Of a stretch of 64,000 bases of DNA, positions 60,103-64,000 are shown one piece after another; position 1 is the stretch's first letter, and each line of letters begins with the position of its first letter. The DNA comes from VRUE01 sp963703895 (lineage in GTDB: Bacteria > Actinomycetota > Thermoleophilia > Solirubrobacterales > 70-9): contig CAVPFX010000003.1 of the NCBI GenBank assembly GCA_963703895.1, positions 310,001 through 374,000 of the forward strand, in the 5' to 3' direction. Below the pieces are notes generated by a model. It was not told the origin of the DNA, made no database searches, and saw only the letters and a list, made by a program, of their open reading frames with translations. A program made the translations under genes and the position numbers.

Positions 60103-60870
60103 ATGCGCCGCGTGAAAGCAATCTCCTACGAGGACGAGGTGAGCCTGGTTGAGCACCTCGATGAGCTGCGCGCCCGCGTCGTCGTCTCGCTCACGGTCTT
60201 CGGCGTTGCCCTGGCGCTCTGCTTCTGGCAGAACGCGCTGCTGATCGAACTGGCGAACGCGCCACTGCCCCCCGGCCACAGCCAGCTACTGACGCTGGGG
60301 GTTAGCGAGCCGTTCACGACGACGATGACGGTCGCCGCCTACGGCGCCTTCGTGCTCTCGCTGCCGATCATCCTCTACCAGGTCTATGCCTACGTGCTGC
60401 CGGCCTTCAGCCACCAGCAGCGGCGCAGCGTCGGGCCACTGCTGCTCCTGGTCCCGGTCCTCTTCATCGCCGGGATCGCCTTCGGCTACTTCGTCGTGCT
60501 GCCGGCGGCGACCCAGTTCCTGCTCAACTTCAACGACTCGCAGTTCAACATCCAGGTCAGGGCCCGCGAGTACTACAGCTTCTTCGGCACCACCCTGCTC
60601 GCCTGCGGCATCGTCTTCCAGGTCCCGGTCGGCGTCCTCGCCGTCACCCGCCTCGGCATCGTCAAGGTGCGCCAGCTGCAGCAGAACCGCCGCTACGCCT
60701 ACCTCGCCTGCGCCGTGATCGCCGCCGCCCTGCCGGGAGTCGACCCGATCTCGATGCTGCTCGAGACCGCGCCGCTGATCGCCCTGTACGAGCTCAGCAT
60801 CGTCCTCGCCCGCGCCTTCGGCGAGCCCGGGGCGACGCCGCTCAGCGAGCCGGTAGCCGAGAAGCCCTAG
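60103..60870 (+). CDS. tatC: Twin-arginine translocase subunit TatC
   Basis: A 255-residue six-helix membrane protein that recognises Tat signal peptides. It has the N-terminal SLVEHLDELRARV motif, the first-loop SEPF, LPIILYQVYAYVLPAFSHQQRR and the PGVDPISM stretch near the last helices. It starts ten bases after tatA. Its stop shares CTAG with the convergent DUF2867-type gene. Confidence 0.95.
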   Translation: MRRVKAISYEDEVSLVEHLDELRARVVVSLTVFGVALALCFWQNALLIELANAPLPPGHSQLLTLGVSEPFTTTMTVAAYGAFVLSLPIILYQVYAYVLPAFSHQQRRSVGPLLLLVPVLFIAGIAFGYFVVLPAATQFLLNFNDSQFNIQVRAREYYSFFGTTLLACGIVFQVPVGVLAVTRLGIVKVRQLQQNRRYAYLACAVIAAALPGVDPISMLLETAPLIALYELSIVLARAFGEPGATPLSEPVAEKP

Positions 60871-61502
60871 GTCGGCACCGCCCGCCGAGGGGGGCGTTCA
60901 TTCCACATCCGTTCGGTCTGCTTCATCAGCGCCGGGTAGACGATCAGGTGGCGGAACGGCTTGATCAGCAGCATGTACGCCTCCCCGAAGCGGCCGTGCG
61001 TCTTGACGTAGACCGCCATCTGCGCTTGATAGCGACCTTCGCCCTGCTCGGCCCAGGCAGCGTGCATCACGCCGTGCATGGTCCGGTTGGAGATCTCCGC
61101 GGCGAACTCGTCGTCGGTCAGGTAGAGCGGCACGAAAGGGAGCGAGCCAAAGTCCACGTCCGCCACTGTCCCGCGCAGGTCCTCCGGCAGCCGGGCGCGC
61201 AGCGAGGTCTCCTGCGTTCCCGGAATCGGCAACCCGTCCGCGGCGCCGCCCTCCTTGGCCGGGGCCGATATCTCACCGAGATCAAACCACTTGCCGAGGC
61301 GATCGCGGAGGCGCCAGAGGAAGCGGGTCGGCAGCGAGTCCGCGTTGGCGGGATCGGCGGCAGCCATCAGCTCGAGCAACGCCGGGAAGTCCTCCGCGCC
61401 GCCCTGCACGGGCAGCGCCCAGACGTCCTCCAGCTTGAAGTCCGGGACGATCTCGCGGATGCGCCAGGGGCGAGATTCGTGCGCCGCGTTCGGAAGCCTC
61501 AT
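60867..61502 (-). CDS. DUF2867-type protein
   Basis: A 211-residue protein, with PWRIREIVPDFKLEDVWALP at the N-terminus and HGVMHAAW followed by QAQMAVYVKTHGRFGEAYMLLIKPFRHLIVYPALM at the end, resembling the SRPBCC-like DUF2867 family; its function is unknown. AAGGGGAT precedes the ATG at 61502. Divergent from the TetR gene, which probably controls it through the two palindromes between them. Confidence 0.75.
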   Translation of the reverse strand: MRLPNAAHESRPWRIREIVPDFKLEDVWALPVQGGAEDFPALLELMAAADPANADSLPTRFLWRLRDRLGKWFDLGEISAPAKEGGAADGLPIPGTQETSLRARLPEDLRGTVADVDFGSLPFVPLYLTDDEFAAEISNRTMHGVMHAAWAEQGEGRYQAQMAVYVKTHGRFGEAYMLLIKPFRHLIVYPALMKQTERMWNERPPRRAVPT

Positions 61503-61517
61503 GCCGATCCCCTTTCA

Positions 61518-61539
61518 ATCCATACGATGTCGTATGGAT
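61518..61539. promoter_or_regulatory. TetR-type operator 1 (22-base palindrome)
   Basis: Perfect arms ATCCATACGA and TCGTATGGAT around TG, 16 bases from the DUF2867-type start. It shares the core ATACG-N4-CGTAT with the second site at 61567-61580. Confidence 0.7.
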
Positions 61540-61566
61540 CATTAGCACCGCCGCTTGCATCTGTCA

Positions 61567-61580
61567 ATACGGTGCCGTAT
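61567..61580. promoter_or_regulatory. TetR-type operator 2 (14-base palindrome)
   Basis: ATACGG-TG-CCGTAT, nine bases upstream of the tetR GTG. Its centre is 45 bases from that of operator 1, about four helical turns, which would suit one repressor acting on both divergent promoters. Confidence 0.7.
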
Positions 61581-61589
61581 AGATAAGCG

Positions 61590-62144
61590 GTGGCCAATGT
61601 CCGAACCCCCCGCGCAGCCTGGATCGAGGCGGCCCAGCAGGCGCTTGGCGCTGGTGGTCCGGAGGCGGTGCGGGTCGAGGCCCTGGCGACGTCCCTGGGG
61701 GTATCCAAGGGCGGCTTCTACTGGCACTTCAAGGACCGCCAGGCTCTGCTCGACGAGATGCTCGACGGCTGGGAGAAGACCATGGTCGGGGACGTCATCG
61801 CCACAGTCGAGAGTGGCCCGGTCAACCCACGAGCAAAGCTGCAGCAACTCTTCGAGCTGGCCTCCACGGTCGACTTCAGGGTCGAGCTGGCACTGCGGGA
61901 CTGGGCCCGTCGCGACGCCGACGTGGCCAAGCGCTTGCGCCGCATCGACAACCGGCGCATGGCCTATTTGCGCTCGCTGTTCGCCCAGTTCTGCGCCGAC
62001 GAGAAGGACGTCGAGGCCCGCAGCATGCTGGCCTTCTCGCTCTTCATCGGCGCCTACTTCATCACCGCCGAGCACGAGGGCAGGAGCCGCTCCCAGGTGC
62101 TGCAGCTGGCGATCGACCGCCTGCTCAGCGAGTCGTGGGATTGA
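61590..62144 (+). CDS. TetR-family transcriptional regulator
   Basis: A 184-residue repressor with an N-terminal HTH (VRVEALATSLGVSKGGFYWHFKDRQALLDEML) and a helical ligand-binding domain of unknown ligand. GTG start at 61590. Probably autoregulated, and repressing the divergent DUF2867-type gene through the adjacent palindromes. Confidence 0.92.
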   Translation: MANVRTPRAAWIEAAQQALGAGGPEAVRVEALATSLGVSKGGFYWHFKDRQALLDEMLDGWEKTMVGDVIATVESGPVNPRAKLQQLFELASTVDFRVELALRDWARRDADVAKRLRRIDNRRMAYLRSLFAQFCADEKDVEARSMLAFSLFIGAYFITAEHEGRSRSQVLQLAIDRLLSESWD

Positions 62145-62185
62145 GTGGTCGGTCGAGCAAGGATCGTCGTATCGATCTGCGACAC

Positions 62186-63208
62186 CTAGGAAACCAGGCG
62201 CAGCACTTCGCGCTCGATCTTGGCCCGCCGCTTGGCGCTGAGCTTGCCGTTGGCACTCGCTGCCGGCCGGACCCGCTCGCCGTCGCGGAAGCGGTCGAGC
62301 ACGCGCGGGTCGATGTAGGAGCGGCGGCAGACGGCCGGTGTGTTGCCGAGCGCCTCGGCGACGCGACCAACCGCGGCTGAGATCGAACGCTTGGCGGCGG
62401 CTTCGGAGGCTGGCGGCGGCTCGGCGGCGAGCTCGACCGCGGCGAGGACGGTGCCGTGCCAGGTGCGGAAGTCCTTGGCCGAGAAGCGCTCGCCGATCTC
62501 CTCCTGGATGTAGGCGTTGACGTCGTCGGAGCGGACGTCGCGCCATCCTCCCTTCTCGCGCCAGGCGAGCAGGTCCTCGGGGCCGCCCCGGCGGCGGCGC
62601 ATCGTCTCGATCGCGCGGATCGCAGCCGGATCGCGAATCGATTGCACGCGGCGCTGACCGCTCTTGGCCGGGAAGTCGAAGACCGCCTCGCCGCCGCTGA
62701 CCGTGACGTGCTCACGCCGGATCGTCGCCAGCCCGTAGCTCTCGTTTTCCTCCGCGTAGCTCTCGCTCCCGACCCGAAAGAAGCCGAGGTCGAGCAGGCG
62801 CACGGCGCAGGCCAGGGCACGCTCGCGCGGCATCCCCTGGCGCTTCAGGTCGACGGTGACGGCGCGGCGCAAGCGCGGCAGGTCGGCGGCGAACTCGCGC
62901 ACCGCCTCGAACTTGCGCTCGGTCTGGCGCTGCTGCCAGCGCGAGTGGTAGAGGTACTGCTTGCGACCGGCGGCGTCGATCCCGGTCGCCTGGATGTGCC
63001 CGTGGGGATCGGGACAGATCCACACCTCCTGCCAAGCGGGCGGGATCGCCAGCTCGGCGATGCGCTCCAGGGTCTCTGCGTCCTCGACCCGCTCGCCGTC
63101 GGCGTCGAGGTAGGCAAAGCCACGGCCGTGGCGGCGGCGGACGATGCCCTCGCCACCGCAGTCCGATCGCCGCAGGCGCCGCGATCGGACTGCGGTGCTC
63201 ATCCCCAT
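62186..63208 (-). CDS. DNA topoisomerase IB (poxvirus/eukaryotic type)
   Basis: A 340-residue enzyme that relaxes supercoils through a 3'-phosphotyrosine intermediate. Recognisable are the N-terminal beta domain (GRGFAYLDADGERV; IPPAWQEVWICPDPHGHIQATGID), the catalytic-domain segments GSESYAEENESYGLATIRREHV, FPAKSGQRR, FRTWHGTVLAA and the Tyr motif CRRSYIDPRVL. Length and order match bacterial TopIB. The ATG is at 63208 or 63202. Confidence 0.93.
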   Translation of the reverse strand: MGMSTAVRSRRLRRSDCGGEGIVRRRHGRGFAYLDADGERVEDAETLERIAELAIPPAWQEVWICPDPHGHIQATGIDAAGRKQYLYHSRWQQRQTERKFEAVREFAADLPRLRRAVTVDLKRQGMPRERALACAVRLLDLGFFRVGSESYAEENESYGLATIRREHVTVSGGEAVFDFPAKSGQRRVQSIRDPAAIRAIETMRRRRGGPEDLLAWREKGGWRDVRSDDVNAYIQEEIGERFSAKDFRTWHGTVLAAVELAAEPPPASEAAAKRSISAAVGRVAEALGNTPAVCRRSYIDPRVLDRFRDGERVRPAASANGKLSAKRRAKIEREVLRLVS

Positions 63209-63220
63209 CCCGGCGACGCC

Positions 63221-63706
63221 CTAGGCGGCGTTCGGGTCCTCCTCGGCCGCCAGCTCCAGCGAGCCGTCGCGCACCGTGATCAGGTGGCGCTCCTGGATCG
63301 GCAACGCCCAGTCGACCAACTCCTTGATCGCATCCTCCCCAGCAGTCTCATTCAGCTTGCCGAGAATCGCCCAGTGGCCTACCTCGCCGGCCTCCGCCAT
63401 GGTCAGGAACTCGAAGCCGTCGAGCTCGTCGGAGTCCTCGCTGAGGTAGGTCTTCATCATCTCGGAGGCCTCGCTCTTGGTTTCGCGGGCCTTCTCCTCG
63501 ATCGCGGTCTTCTTGCCGTCGCGCTCGCCGGCCAGCTCCAAGCAGCGGCGCTCGGTCTCCTCCGCCTCCTCGCGCATCTGGCGCAGCTTCTCGGCCAGCG
63601 AGCCGCCGTCCAGCAGCGACTCGACTTTCTTCGTCGCCTCCTGCGCGGCAGCGGCGAGCCCTGTCACCTCGGCCAGCTTCTCCTCCAGCGTCGTCAAATC
63701 GGCCAT
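63221..63706 (-). CDS. Coiled-coil/ferritin-like hypothetical protein
   Basis: A 161-residue, highly charged helical protein. The first 90 residues look like a coiled coil (LAEKLRQMREEAEETERRCLELAGER), and the second half (FLTMAEAGEVGHWAILGKL; WALPIQERHL) has Glu/His spacing like DUF892/YciE ferritin-like proteins. Possibly related to the partial gene downstream of it at 63840. ATG at 63706. Confidence 0.7.
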   Translation of the reverse strand: MADLTTLEEKLAEVTGLAAAAQEATKKVESLLDGGSLAEKLRQMREEAEETERRCLELAGERDGKKTAIEEKARETKSEASEMMKTYLSEDSDELDGFEFLTMAEAGEVGHWAILGKLNETAGEDAIKELVDWALPIQERHLITVRDGSLELAAEEDPNAA

Positions 63707-63839
63707 GCTTTCTCCTCGTTAGTCGGGCCCGTGAAGGTCCGGCTACAAGCCGACGCTTCCCTAGAGGCGATTCTCGGTACAGGTGACCACTACCCCGGCG
63801 CGGCGTTCCCAATCTCGCCCGCTGCCTGGGCCTCGAGGC

Positions 63840-64000
63840 TCAGGAGCCAAGCGCGCGCTGCAGGAAGTCGGCCTGGCGCTGCTTGCGCATGATCTGGTGC
63901 TCGAGCATGTGCTCCAGGGCCTCGGAGCGACCCTCGCGACCGGTCGGCTCGATCGCTTCCTGCAGGGCCTCGATCGCCTCTTCCTCGCAGCGCACCAGCC
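63840..64000 (-). CDS. C-terminal end of a ferritin-like/DUF892-type protein (partial)
   Basis: The last 53 residues, read as LVRCEEEAIEALQEAI...EALEHMLEHQIMRKQRQADFLQRALGS and ending at TGA 63840-63842; the rest is beyond the right edge. The helical Glu/His-rich pattern (EHMLEHQ) suggests a ferritin-like fold, but the fragment is too short for certainty. Confidence 0.6.
   Translation of the reverse strand, partial: LVRCEEEAIEALQEAIEPTGREGRSEALEHMLEHQIMRKQRQADFLQRALGS

Overview
The window is uniformly GC-rich, with densely packed genes, frequent ATGA stop/start overlaps and GTG/TTG starts. The gene content is actinobacterial: type I modular PKS, a PptT/PptH-like pair, PucR-type regulator, an MbtG-like N-monooxygenase, DUF2277, a cNMP-binding/TrxR-like fusion and minimal TatAC. 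I infer an actinomycete, possibly a deep-branching Thermoleophilia/Solirubrobacterales-type lineage; the lineage is a guess from gene content.

Region 1 (1-20967, minus strand) is the upstream part of a modular polyketide cluster that continues beyond the left edge. Transcription runs right to left: a zinc-ribbon hypothetical protein, a PptH-like phosphoesterase overlapping a PptT-like phosphopantetheinyl transferase, then a giant PKS (about 6,200 residues if intact) and the start of a second PKS gene. The giant PKS reads KSQ-AT-ACP followed by three KS-AT-DH-KR-ACP modules, which predicts a conjugated, methyl-branched triene intermediate. It is interrupted by four single-base indels, all inside or at the edge of segments that are nearly identical between modules.

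Region 2 (21146-33001) holds a PucR-type regulator and a carbonic anhydrase, then the most unusual locus: a tightly overlapping minus-strand operon led by a class I tRNA with anticodon UAA. In order it encodes a divergent ArgRS-like protein, a PabAB-type aminodeoxychorismate synthase, a GNAT acetyltransferase, an HDAC-family amidohydrolase, a small chorismate-mutase-fold protein, a P450, an MbtG-like amine N-monooxygenase and a propeller lipoprotein. The N-monooxygenase gene has an in-frame TTA codon near its end, matching the tRNA anticodon. I read this as a candidate undescribed biosynthetic system that combines an aromatic amine precursor, N-oxidation and a dedicated synthetase/tRNA pair.

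Region 3 (33212-50931) carries an EEP nuclease/phosphatase-family protein, an alpha/beta-hydrolase-like protein, MMPL and MFS transporters, an ArsR-SRPBCC pair, a two-gene operon for large exported proteins (one with RTX-type repeats), and three secreted-protein genes ending in a six-repeat Ig-like protein.

Region 4 (50935-55777) is DUF2277, a frameshifted YihY gene, a badly damaged MFS gene, a frameshifted MarR gene, and a DUF4143-type AAA ATPase with a tandem-repeat upstream region. Region 5 (55778-64000) has a Baeyer-Villiger-type monooxygenase, the cNMP/TrxR-like fusion, a ferritin-like exported protein, tatA-tatC, a DUF2867-type protein with a divergent TetR regulator and twin palindromic operators, a topoisomerase IB, and ferritin-like/coiled-coil proteins. 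No gene-free stretch exceeds about 220 bases.
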